This document shows, piece after piece, positions 28,301 to 39,887 of a DNA stretch of 64,000 nt (position 1 is the first letter of the stretch; every line of letters begins with the position of its first letter). The translations under genes and the position numbers were made by a program. The stretch comes from Toxotes chatareus (taxonomy: Eukaryota > Chordata > Actinopteri > Toxotidae), in NCBI GenBank assembly GCA_016801885.1, contig CM028887.1, forward strand, positions 24,103,115 through 24,167,114, read 5' to 3'. The notes beneath the pieces were generated by a model. That model ran no database searches. It saw nothing but the letters and a program-made list of their open reading frames with translations, and was not told where the DNA came from.

Positions 28301-29681
28301 GAGTGCTGTGTAATTTAGTGTTCGCTAAACTCCTCCCCCAAACAGCAATCGGCCAGTCATAGCTTAATGTCAGTGACCAGGGACAACACGTCCGCCCAGC
28401 TTTGAAGTTTTCAACACAACAGTGCTGCGTTGTGCATAGGGCTGTAGTCAGAGTGATATTTAGTATGCCAAGAGTTTGGTATGTGTTGAGCCTTTCCAAA
28501 ACCAAAAATCACAAGATCAGAAGCTAACTACCTTACTAATGACAACCTCGTGGTACTGTCAGTACCGAGGGGTAAAATTATTTTGTGAGATTAAGTGCAG
28601 CTTACGCTTGCTGTGTCATGGTGCATCATGGAGCATCATTTTGTGTGCGGTAATTGATGCCCATAGTGCACACCCTACAAGTCATCCACACATATATGGC
28701 AGCAAATATAAAGGTAGCTGCTGCTTGGCAAAGGGCAGTAGGACAGTAGCATATCCTGATAGATTGATGACATGATGATACTTCAAGATGCAGTCAGTGT
28801 GCAGGTGTTTGTGTGTGTCTCATACACCATCAGTGTGTGTTTGCACCCATTACAGGTCAAATATGAAAAGCCTAATTTGAGACAGGCACAGCCACTGTGT
28901 TGAAGCCAGTTTACTGTATCAGAGTTTAGGAAAACGCTAGCAGCTCTGTCCTGAACTTTAACGGATTCAGGGAATTTTTGAAATAAAAAATGAACCATGT
29001 TTACTTGAAAGCACTTGAAGCATACATTTCATTTTTGTGCTGCTTCTTCGGGGGTTTCTTCTTTGGCATAATGTCAGAAAAAAACAACTAACTCTGGGAG
29101 TTAATGATAAAATCTGCCAGCAACAGATGTTATTTCAGTCGGCAAAAATCAACAGTTGCTGGCTACAAAGGAGAAGTTTGCTTTTGTCTGTCTCTGTCTA
29201 AATCAAGGACATGTTTCAAAAGTTACTGTGAACTTTGAATGATAGATCTGCCGCTGTTTTCACTGTTCGCTGCATACGTGCTGTTCCAGAGAGGAAAGTT
29301 TGATGGCCGAAGCAACAGTAACTAAGGGAGGTGTAGCCTAGTAAACGTTACAGATATATCACAACACGCACACACTCCTGTCTTCCTCCTCTGTCTAGCA
29401 GGTGAAGAGCAGAGAAAGGGTTTGTGCACGCGGCAGCTAAGTGGCTCAATGTGCTATCGACTGGCTCACCGTGGCAACCTGCAGAATTCCACCGCCTCCC
29501 CACGAGCCTGGCAGACTATCTGTTCACACTCCCTTCCCTCCTCCTTCTTTTCCTCCCTACCTCCCTCCCTTCCCTCCTCCCTCTGTCCCATCCCCCACTC
29601 CAGCAGCTCCAGGGAAGCAGTGACGTGGGGGCTCCCTGCTTTGAGAACAGAGGGAGACAGACAGAGGCATGGACAGAAAGC

Positions 29682-29683
<2 letters not shown>
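25313..29683. other. Intergenic, no gene seen
   Basis: Holds a 12-base G run at 25797-25808, a pyrimidine-rich block at 26090-26180, an exact 18-base direct repeat (26256-26273 and 26401-26418), an 11-base-arm perfect inverted repeat at 27105-27130 and a TC run at 28000-28024. No supported exon. Confidence 0.5.
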
Positions 29684-29715
<32 letters not shown>

Positions 29716-29790
29716 GAGGTGAGAGAGGAAAGACAGAGCTGCTACAGAGAGAGAGGGAGAGAGAGAAGGAGAAGGAAAGAGAAAAGATAA
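29684..29790. repeat. (GA)n microsatellite and purine-rich flank
   Basis: Pure GA run at 29684-29712, then imperfect GA/GGA to about 29790. Confidence 0.9.
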
Positions 29791-31759
29791 AGATCCTCCC
29801 GCTCCCAGCACTCGTTGACAATGACACTGGGAGAGTCATTTCAAAGCAATGAGCCAGAAAACGCAGAGCTGCCTCTGCCATTCATCCTCCTAAGCATGAC
29901 ACTCTGTCACCACCACACCACAATCACATTCATCTCTGAGGGAACAGCACTGACTTAATAGTATGTACGGCAGAACCCTCGTATTACAAAAACAGCCATT
30001 TTGAATGCAGTGACACATATTCATAAAAATAATAGAGAAGTGAACTGGGATTGTGTGATAGGCCTTGTGCCCTCCTCTCCTACATGACTTATACTGAAAC
30101 TTATTTAAGAGAATAATATATTCTTGTTCATATTATTTTTTAAAATGATAATAATATGTAATGTCCAATTGATTGATTAATTGAATATCCAGCCTTTATG
30201 GGCTTAAATGACACAAGACAACAACAGCCAAGATCACATAAAAAAGTCCAGTATCCTAATTTAAAAAGAGGACATTTAAAAAGATCCAATTTACATGACA
30301 TATGTTTCTTTTTATGAAGGATACACAGTGATCTGTCTCAGCTGCCATGTTTTTACTTAAAACTTGACAAATCAGGAGTTTTTAATTGTATATTTACAAT
30401 ATTAGACTCATTATGTTGCTGTGCATTGTACATTAAATACAAGTCATTTACTCATAAACCAATCATTCAAGATATTGAATTTAAAATAACACAAAAATGA
30501 CTGTGTTCGCAGCAGCACAGTGTCACTTCACTTGTTCTTCTCCAAGTAGGACATCTTGTAATTGCCTGAAGTGAATATTCATGTGCCAGCTACCAGCCCG
30601 TTTCCACTTTCTCTCCCTCTACAAATAATCAGAAATACCATTTCCACCAATCAGCCCCAGGTCATGTGCTGACGATGAGATGGAAAACACAGCATGTCGT
30701 TAAGCTGCCAGCTAATCAGTGTTGGCTAGTAACCCCACCCCCCTTTCCGTCATGTCTTCCAAACAGGCCCCTTCTCTCCCTCAGCCACCTCCACCACTGC
30801 TGCCGCTGCCGCACTGCTGCTGTAGTCAGCCTGTGAGATGGATGGCACAGCACTAATCACCCCCTGCAGTGCACTGTCAGCATGGCTGCAGGTCGCTCTT
30901 AACATTTGCACCACATGATCACACACGCACACACAATAAACACGAGCCAATAAGTGAGAAAATCTCCTCTCACTTCTCTGTTTTCTCATCTTTCAGCTTC
31001 TAGCTTCCGCCCAAGGCCTCCACACACCACCACTTCTCTTGCTGTCACCTTGGACAGATTCAGTGGGATGCGGCTGTGTCCTAAGGGTTTGAGGGAGGCA
31101 GTCCTCCTCCTCCTCCTTCTCCTCATCCTCTGCCTCCTCACACAGTGCCGTCCTGCCGTTATCTCCAGGCTGGAGTCTCATCAGCAGCTCTGGCTTCCAG
31201 CTGTCTCAGCAGCAGCTCCGACAGGGGAGAAGGCTGCTAGAGGAGCTGTGAGGGAGGCCTCTCCTATATCAGCATCCTCTCATGTGGCCTGCTTCAAGGT
31301 TCCTCTCAGGCAAGCTTTCAGTCAAGTCTACACACACACACACACACACACAGAAACACACAGTGGTTGGCATTCATTTTAAGAGTCTCACAGTGGTGCA
31401 GATTTGAGCAAAATCTTCACCATTTTAAAGATGTTGTTGAGGTATGTTTTTCATGTTACTCCAGATAACAGGTCAAACTCAGACACTGTGATGTGACACT
31501 AAGATAATTCCACTGCAACTGCAATTGAATATGACTGCACAGACATTTTTAAACATCTTTGAACCTTAACAAGAGACATTAAGTTTATGTGTCAGTCCCT
31601 CTGAATCAAAGACCAGAGCTCCTTCCTCCAACGCTGCAGTGACCTTCAGCATTTCATGCAGTCAACAAGTCAACAAGAAACCAATTCCTTCACTAAGAAT
31701 AGTCTCAAGCAACCATGTCCTGTATTTATCAAATTTACAAAAGTGAAAAATTGAACTTA
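29791..31759. other. Intergenic, no gene seen
   Basis: AT-rich, with a CTC-rich block at 31099-31140 and a CA run at 31330-31352. A frame from an ATG at 31068 has a leucine-rich start, but it is built from these simple repeats and is not accepted as a gene. Confidence 0.5.
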
Positions 31760-32200
31760 TGTGAAAGGCGTTTTCCTGAAGGCCTCTGCTGGTATACGGG
31801 GTGCCTACGTGGAGGAAGGCTGGAGTGATCTATGACATCAAATGCAAAAACTGTGGGGAGCAATACATCAGTGAAACCCCAAGAACCCGAGACAAGAGAC
31901 TGAATAAACACCTGAAACAGATAGCATCAGCTGTCTTTGAACACCAGGCCAAGACCAACAGTTAAATGGTTTGTCCTAACAGGTTAATCTGGCCATGATC
32001 TTAGCTCAGGCTTGGACAAATAGTTGATAGAAAACCTGGATGGATGCGTTGAGTGTGAAAGACAAGGGTATTTACCAGGGAGAAGAAGTCCAACGAAAGA
32101 TGCCGTAAAGTTGCATTATGGGAACTGTAGGATCCAGCATTTACAGATTTTGATCTACAATAGGGACTAAAGGTCGGGACATCTGGAGTGCCCCATTAAT
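31760..32200 (+). mobile_element. Decayed GIY-YIG endonuclease relic of a Penelope-like retroelement
   Basis: Frame 31801-31962 reads VIYDIKCKNCGEQYISETPR followed by a basic segment with RLNKHLKQ, then a stop. The order hydrophobic-IYDIKC, two cysteines, EQYI, then TxRTRxxRLNKH fits the GIY-YIG-type endonuclease domain found at the C terminus of Penelope-like elements. Sequence after the stop still looks like a frame-shifted tail of the same element. No reverse transcriptase domain, intact termini or target duplication were found, so this is a dead fragment. Other GIY-YIG-carrying retroelements are possible. Confidence 0.5.
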
Positions 32201-33105
32201 CAACACTTTCTCCATCTCTTTCACATGAAAACACACACAGTGGTTTCAGTAACAAGTGACAGGTCTTTACTGTTGTGCTCATTAAATACTGTGTTTACCT
32301 GCTCTTCTTTTCTAAAGCCGAAGGAAAAAGACAGCTGCCATTTATTGGACTGTTACCCATTTTAACCATCACATCAAACTGACCATGTCAGATGAGTGAT
32401 AATGTTTAAATTAAACAATAAGAATAACACATTAATTCAACAATTAGTTCAGTTTTGTTTTGTTATTTTTCTTGCATTATCTCTTCTTGCTGAAATACCA
32501 CTTTACTGAAGGGATATTTTCAGATCCCATATCTTAGCTTTTGTTTTTATTTATGGTGAGTATATTGTTTGCCATACACTTAAATAATGACAGAAAGAAT
32601 GAATGACGTTAGTATTTATGAAACTTATGGCAATCGTCACTGTTTCTTTTCAGGTTTAATATGAGTTTAAGAGCAACGTCTGCGTCAAGCAGCAGCAACA
32701 GCAATCAAAGTTTACTTCTTAATTTACGTTTATGCTTCTTAATGTGCGATTGCACACAGAAAAATGCAAAGTTTCTTTAAAACACACTCAGCGTCATCTT
32801 CAGTACCACAGACAGTCAGTGTTAAGAAGCTCTGAACCGAGCTGCCCAGGTTTTTCAGCACTACTGGCAGCCCACAAAATACTCACAGCCGATCAACCCC
32901 TGCAAGCCAGTGCTAACCACCCTGCTACAGACCACAGTGCTGCTGTAGAGCCGTGTGGTGTTACATGATGACACTCTCCCAAACCTTTTTCAGGATGTTT
33001 TTCTATAAGGGTTAGGGTTAGAGAGCTTCTTTTCTTTTGAACACATCCTTCTTTAGGGAGGGCGGCTTTTTTGAAGGCTTCCTCTCTGCAGACAGCTCAG
33101 CTCTC
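32201..33105. other. Intergenic between two coding relics
   Basis: AT-rich sequence with no recognised gene. A short telomere-like gggttagggtta occurs at 33009-33020. Confidence 0.5.
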
Positions 33106-33667
33106 TCAGGAAGCCTCTCTGCAGAGCATCAGGTTTGGTTTTCCACACGTCCTCCAGTTCAGAGCCTCTGTCTTTTGGCTCAGAAAGGCCGGGTCCTGAT
33201 GGTAAGCTTTTGTGCGAGCTTCCAGCAGTTTTTCCACCCTCTTGAGGTCCTTCTGTTTCACATTTAGCCGTTCCTCAAGGTGGCTCATCTAATACCGCAG
33301 CCTGTCCTCCACCTTCTGCTGTTGGGCGGCTTCTCACCAGTCTTTTCCAGCGGGGGCCTTCAACCTGCTGTTTTCTCTCTCTGTGACCTTCGGGAGGATG
33401 AACTGTTCTTCTGTCCTTTTCCTCTCGTTTTCATTTTCCTGGCATAGTTTCGTAAACCATTCAATCCAAATTTTGTTGATCCAAATACCCTGAGAGTGAG
33501 GGTTTTCTTGAACGGTGGAGATCTGTTCATCTTTCTCCCCCATCTCCTGTAAAGTTTGCCTGCGCTCTGCCTCCGGCACTTCCTTCCCCACACGAAGAGT
33601 TCCCTCTGAAGAATTTTATTTTCTTCAGTTGTTCAGTGGCCATGTCCTCCACGGCTGTCTTACAGTC
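33106..33667 (-). pseudogene. Broken coiled-coil protein relic
   Basis: Reading the minus strand from 33667, an acceptor-like ttgttttaacag precedes DCKTAVEDMATEQLKK, then the frame shifts. Residues GKEVPEAERRQTLQEMGEKD follow, and later HLEERLNVKQKDLKRVEKLL in the same frame, interrupted by a TGA at 33336-33334 and a TAG at 33291-33289. The charged, leucine-spaced heptads are coiled-coil-like. With one frameshift and two stops it cannot make a full protein. The acceptor suggests an old exon rather than a processed retrocopy. The parent family is not recognised. Confidence 0.4.
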
Positions 33668-36600
33668 CTGTTAAAACAATAAAGAATTCATGTCATGGCT
33701 AATGAAAAATATAGGCCCAATTTCATTTTGATGGTTTTATGACATTTATAATCTTTTTAGGATCCTGAGTGAACACAGATACACGCACAGACTCGAGTTC
33801 TTGCCTGTGTTTTGCTTGGCATCTCTTCACGTGCCTTTCCTTTTTTTTTTTTTTTCCAGGATTTCTGCCAGTGAAATGAATTCCCCGCCTGTTCTGCCTG
33901 TGCACGTGTGCGCCTTGCGTATGGGTTTGTCTGTATGGTGCGTGGACACGTCTGCTCCCCTCTTGACCTGCTAACCTTACTGTCACATGAAACTATGCGT
34001 CCGCTCCAAAGCCAGGCTCCAGCCTGCTCCATTTGACTGTTGTCTCTGTCTCCCTTCCAGCCTCCCCACCAACAACACTGATGTCGCCAGTCCACCAGTC
34101 CCTGCCAGATACTTAATTATGCTGCTTTCTATTGGCACTGTTGGCATCGGAGGTGCAGTGGATAAAGAACCAGGAGGTACAATGCTACTGCCCAAAACAA
34201 CAGCTCCCAGGTGTCATTTGGTGAGATAAAAACAAGCCAGTACGAACCAGTTTGTGGTTCAGCATGTTGTTGTCTGCTTGACTTCTTGTTTTCATTTTGT
34301 GTGCCAGGAGCTGATCTGGTAATGGAAACTGCAGCTGGCTGATGTCATAAACCAAACACTGAAGTCAATATTCACATTTATGAGCTCACATTATCCCGTG
34401 CAGCTGATTGTGAGTGAGTCAGACAAAGTGGGAGAGGCAGTGTTTACGGCAGATTGGCCGCATATCATTGGAAAAGTCACAGATTTGATAAATAGTTTTA
34501 ATTCATGTGCTTTTGCATGGTGCATGAGGGGGATGTAACCCACGTCACTATCAGCGCAAGATCCATTATGTAGACCTTTCTCCTGTGAGTCACCCAGCAC
34601 AGCGGTCACTGCTCAGACAGTCGTGACTGCTACCTGCCTCTGACGTACACACACACACACACACTCACATCTTCATCAGTTGCATGTCTAGATGGGAGTC
34701 TGAGTCACTGTGATGCCAGGACACTTTTCTCCACTCACTCTAAATGCGCAGGAGACGCAGACAGCTTGTGTCGTGAGCAGGAGCGCTGTAGACGTAAGCA
34801 GGAGGACTCTTTAGAGAGCTCAGCAGACCTCCCGTGAGACTCACTTCACCTATGAGTCATGTGCACCCATTAACTTCTACGTCATTTCATTCCAGATAAA
34901 AATAACTTCAATATCAGCACTGCGTCTTGAATCTCTAATTGCGTGCTGGTGATTTATGAACAGGAGTTGCTTTGTGCATCTCTAAAACCTTTTGAATTAT
35001 CCTCAAAGGACGAGATAATGAGTGTGATCTCATGAATCCCAAAGAATTGACTCTGTCACCTCGGCAGGTTAAAAACATTTGTCACGCGCCAATGCGCTGT
35101 GGAAAATCCGATTGCGTTTTTCTTTTATGGCTCATACAAAGACAGATCTCTGAAGTGAGATGTGAGAGGAGTGTGTTCACTCACCACACCACTTGTGCTT
35201 ATAATCACTGAGTTTATTTAACAGGTTTTCAACAGGTTTCTTTAAAAAGGAACAATATGATCTTTCAGCTTGTTTTAAAATAATTGAATTATTTGGTTTG
35301 TATAACTAAGTCCATGATACTTTCTTTTACCAGTCAGATTGTCTGTGATCAACCACTGTCCTGCCATATTATGGATCATTTAAAGAAACCTTTAAACTGC
35401 TTGAATTATAAGCTCTTAGTACCACGACAGCCTTTTCTTTTCCTGTACGTGGACATCCTTAAAGGATGTCAGCAGCAATAGCTGGCTGAGCTTTGTACTC
35501 ACTTGTTTGCAGTAAAAAAAAAAAAATATCCTGCAGGGGATTATAACTGATCTTTGATAACAGTAAATCTTCATGTAGGATTGCCAAATGCCACCTGAGT
35601 AAATTCCCCTTTTAATGAATCATTAAGGTCAGAAGACTCATTAGTGGGAACTTTATGCTTTAGACAGTGAGAGTCTCCTTTCCTTCTCTCTGGAGGGAGT
35701 TTCTTTTAACGGTCTAGGTGATTTGATTGTACACATCCACTGTGCATTGTGTACTGTTATTAATCACATCCTTTCCCCTGGACTTTGTTTTATGACACCT
35801 TGTCTCCCTTCCATCCTCCGGTTTTTCCACTGCTGTCATTTGATCTGTACTCCGGCTCTGTGACGCAGGCAGAGCGTCATTTCTTCCTACTTGGAAATGT
35901 CATCTTAATCAGGTGTCCTCACTCACAGAAAGAGCAGCGGCGTCATCGGATTCATGCATCCAGGCTTTCTTGCCCGTAAACATAAGCTCTGGTCCTCACC
36001 TGGTGCTCCTCCTCCCTGTCTATACAGTAAAAAAAAAATCCCCTTTAATAGTTCTTCACTAACACCCTCGAGGATTTTCAGTTCCTCTTTATGTAGAACA
36101 ATGTGCTTGTGGACTTTTCCAGCACAACATGTTTACTGTAAATTAATGCTCTGTATGTGACGTAGTGAACAAAACTGTCTTGAGTTGACCTCTGACAAGG
36201 GGATTGCAATTTTTTTAAGGCAGCAAAAAAAATACCAGTTTATCTTTGTGTATTTCAGTCATCTTTCCAGTAAGGTCATCACCAACTTCTCTCCTCCCCT
36301 CACTGTGTCACTGTTGAAAATAATCACTTTTACCCTTCACACTTCTCCTTGAATCACATAAAGACTTTCACAGCAATCATGTGCCTCAGATTGGTTAGTT
36401 AATAGAGGTGAGGTAATGAATAAGTCAGTGACTTATCTGACTTGTACAAGGTGCAGGTGTAAAGTTTGTTTATTTATTTAAGACTGAACAAAAGATTGAA
36501 AACGATTACAGAAGAGCTACTAATGGAAAAACTCACCTGCCTAATCAACAGTTATTTATTTTCCTGTTATTTACCTTTATAGGTTGACTGAGTGTAAATC

Positions 36601-37559
36601 CCAGGGTATAAAGAATCTTTAAAATAAGCTCCTTCCTCTGTTATTTCCTGTGGATTTCTCTTCTCACACGTGTCACATTTACTGAGGTAACGTCTTTTCA
36701 TAATCAACCAACAAAGACAATTTCGTGTCCATAAATTAAACAATGAAGACAGAAGTCAGAAAGAGATCATTATATATTTTTTCTTTTCTCTGAGAAATTG
36801 ACAGCAACTTCACCGCACCCTTTAATTTCTATTTTTATAGGAAGACAACCTGAGGAGGAGTTAAGATGTAGATAAAAACCAATGCGGTTTTACATCGGAA
36901 TTTTTTTTTTTTCAGCTCTGTTCAAAAGACACCAGACCTGTTTGTTCGCTTGTGCGTCACATTTTTGGCATTTGTTTGCTTGTTTATAAACAATTTCCCC
37001 TGCACACTGCGCTTCATCTTTCATGAAATGAAATGAGTTTGAAACAGCTGGAGACGAACGAACGGGCTGGTTTGGATCTGAATGTCGATGTCTGAGCTCA
37101 TTTTCGTTCGTCTCCTTCTTAAAATCCTAATGTATGATGCTCTGTGGGCTGGAAGCGGCATTCCGCGTGCTGCTGCTGTGCAGGTGAAGTTTCTGTGCGC
37201 ACGGCAACCATTAATAACACACGCACGTGCGGCATCACATTCCATCCGCCCCTGTAGCACGTGCCATGTTCCAAAGCTGTAGGCAAAACTGTCGCATGGG
37301 CGCTGTGCATATCAGCCTCTGGCATCACCAGCCATTGTTCCACTGCTTATACATAATACCTGATCAGCCTGAATATATCTGATCAATACGGTTAGCTGTG
37401 TGTGAGACCATCACGTTGCAGGAGCAGACAGGTGACAGTTGGACGGTCTCGTGGTCGCCTCATAGAGGCTTCCTGGCCATTATTACTTGACAGTAACACC
37501 TTCCACCAGCTCCTTAGCCTCTAATTGACGACCGTGTTTCTTTTGCTCGTCGTTAATTT
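33668..37559. other. Intergenic, no gene seen
   Basis: Contains a poly-T run at 33840-33855, a CA tract at 34649-34664, a 15-base odd palindrome TTAATGAATCATTAA at 35612-35626, and several T-rich stretches. No supported exon. Confidence 0.5.
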
Positions 37560-37700
37560 AGAAATGACGCAGCTGAATTAACAGACGCGGTGCGTGGCGC
37601 TGCGCGCGCTGAGGCTGCTGCACGCTGCGCACAAGCCCCGCGGCGCCGCCGAGAAGGAGCCGGTGGACACTGATGGACGGTTTGACTTTCACCGTGCTTG
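37560..37700. promoter_or_regulatory. Orphan CpG-dense patch upstream of cbx4
   Basis: About 140 bases are unusually rich in CpG and GCGC (including GCGCGCGC, CCGCGGCGCC) against an AT-rich background, 2.2 kb upstream of the cbx4 start. No known coding gene begins here. It could be a distal cbx4 promoter, the start of a non-coding RNA, or a Polycomb/trithorax recruitment patch. Confidence 0.35.
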
Positions 37701-39587
37701 CAAAAGGGTATCTGAGGCAAATAGACAAGCGCGAATGTGCTGCGATCGTTCATTTCATGTATTATTTCACCGCCGATTTGCACTCATTGCCTTATAAGGA
37801 AAGACAGTCGTGCCTCTCTGCAATAGGCCGAGCGCTGCAGCCTGGAAACCCTGCACTTTAACCCTTTCACTGCTGAATTTTATTTGGTCCGACCGCCCGA
37901 AACAATGCAAGGATGGCTGCGTAGACACTTGGACGTTTTTATTTTGGGTGAAATGCATCGAAAAACCATCCCTGCTTTAGATCGAAATGTCATAAATAAC
38001 AATAAACGGCTGAATACACGAATCAATGGCAGTTAACAACTGGATGTGTGATTTGGAGCCCTCTTTCTGTCCAGTTATATCAAAAATGTCAGTCTTCATT
38101 TAGGTCCAACCTTGGGCACAGCCATTCCCAGGCGGAATTCTAGACTTGGTGCCAGAGGTCGGTGTGTCCCCGTCAGGCCGGAGCTGCTTCATAACGTATA
38201 GGTCTTGCGTGCATGCTCTAAGTGCCAAGTGTTAACGGCACCGGCTGGTGCCTGTCCTGTCGGGGGCTCCGCAGTCAGAAATAACCCTCCTGGAGTTAAA
38301 GCCGGAGGGGCAGAAGATGCTGACCTACATCGACTGCCACACAACCAGGGGCTATCTGTTAACACCGTGAAAATCCACCAGAAAATCCCCGCGACACGGT
38401 GCCGTCTGAAATGTCATCTCGTCGTGTGACCTTGACTCAGAGAGGATATAGAAATCCATTCATTGTAATGCGCATAACAGCGGCTGGGCTCTGCCTGCAA
38501 TTTAACTTTAGACAGGCACTGACTCATCCCGCATTATCTCCCTCAGAGGAAGACGCTCTGCCCAGCACTCCAAGAGCATCGGATGTGAATTTGTTTTCCT
38601 ATTTCTGCAGGATTCCCGTAATCGAGGAGGCCTTGTTATGCTGGTGGAGATAAATCAATGTCAAACAGACCGTGGCCTTGACGTTGGTTGGGCCTATGAG
38701 CGGGAATTCGTTTATGATATTGGTTGTCTTATAAATACAAGTAAACCCAAATGGATCATGTGCCCCGGTTCATAATTTGGATGCCTCTGTTAGCGGCGGA
38801 CTGTGGCGCACAGAGGCATCAACATCCATAACGAACCCAGGCTATGGTGTGTTGTCACTGAAAATACATTATTAAGAGAAACGGACCCTTCTGTGCTGCT
38901 GAAGGGTCGGTGAGCAGCACATTCAGGCCATCTCGGCTCTGGATAAGGACGCTCTCCTTTTTCATAGCACCCTCTTGCAGTTAGATCTCGCTTCACATCC
39001 AGTGACACAGGAGGGAGAGATGTTGCCTTCAGGGTCTCATCTCAGCTCGTACTTTTGAGAATCGCAGTCACACTTTCAGTTGTTGCAAATTTACTTGCGT
39101 TTGGTTGGACATTATAAAGGCTGTTATGTATGATTATTATCTGTGTGGTAATGAGTGGTAACTCACATTCAGAGAAGGAAGACCGAGTCAAATCAGCCGG
39201 AGTAAAAAATAAAAAACTTCACATGATTTCATGGTATCCTACAAGTCTAAAATCTCTTGTGTTGTGCTCCAACAGCAGAGGCACCGTGCAGTGAGTTCTG
39301 TTGCCATTTAAGCTCTGTTTGTTAACGTCAATGTTCTCTTTAAGTAGAAAAACTTAGTAAAGGTTAAACAAGGAGTTAAACAGCTTAACCTTCAAAAAAG
39401 GTCAAACTATAAATTAACCCACAATAATACAACTCGCACTTAAACCGTTGCCATGGTTTCTGTACTTCTCACTAAATGTTACATTCACTGCATCGGCTTT
39501 AAAGGGGAAAAATTGACTTTTTTTCTACATCACGTTTATTTGCACACTTGTCATATGTCATATGTTCGAGGACGCTTTTTCCGACAG
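37701..39587. other. Proximal cbx4 upstream region, no gene seen
   Basis: Unique sequence of mixed composition with scattered CpG. No conserved domain or splice-bounded exon is apparent. Confidence 0.5.
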
Positions 39588-39887
39588 CAGCTGAACTCAG
39601 CACGGGAACAACCCCCTCCCCTATCACCTCCCCCTCGTCTGACGTCACGCCAACGGCTATTTGCATGAAGTGTTTTGTTGCTGCAGCTTCAACTCGGCTG
39701 CAGAGCGAGTCTCTCCGAGGGGCAAAGCGAGGGAAGAGGCGCAGTGAAAATAAAAGGAGGGGGGCTCTTGTGTTTCACATCAGAGGAGCACAGTGTGGGG
39801 AAAAACGGTCTGAAAGCGAGGATAAGGTGTCAGGTACCTAAAGCAGAGGGGAAAAAAACAGAAGAGCCGCTTCTCTTGTATCGGAAA
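39588..39887 (+). promoter_or_regulatory. cbx4: Putative cbx4 promoter and 5' UTR
   Basis: The stretch ahead of the cbx4 start codon has C-rich Sp/KLF-like blocks (39611-39636), a perfect palindromic cAMP response element TGACGTCA at 39640-39647 and a perfect POU octamer ATTTGCAT at 39659-39666. An AATAAAAGG sequence around 39749-39757 could act as a weak TATA-like element, which would leave a 5' UTR of roughly 100 nt. Sequences between there and the ATG are purine-rich with frequent CpG. The transcription start cannot be fixed from sequence alone. Confidence 0.5.

Noticed and set aside
31068..31382. 104-codon frame starting with a signal-peptide-like leucine-rich segment
   Set aside because: The leucines come from a CTC simple repeat and the tail from a CA microsatellite; no splice context, family match or conserved motif supports it.
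33009..33020. Telomere-like gggttagggtta
   Set aside because: Only two units; a similar string near 41.13 kb is equally short, so there is no evidence of an interstitial telomere array.
39675..39887. 71-codon in-frame extension upstream of the cbx4 ATG
   Set aside because: The frame is open but contains no ATG; the conserved start MELPA with a good context is at 39888. Near-cognate initiation cannot be excluded but is not supported.
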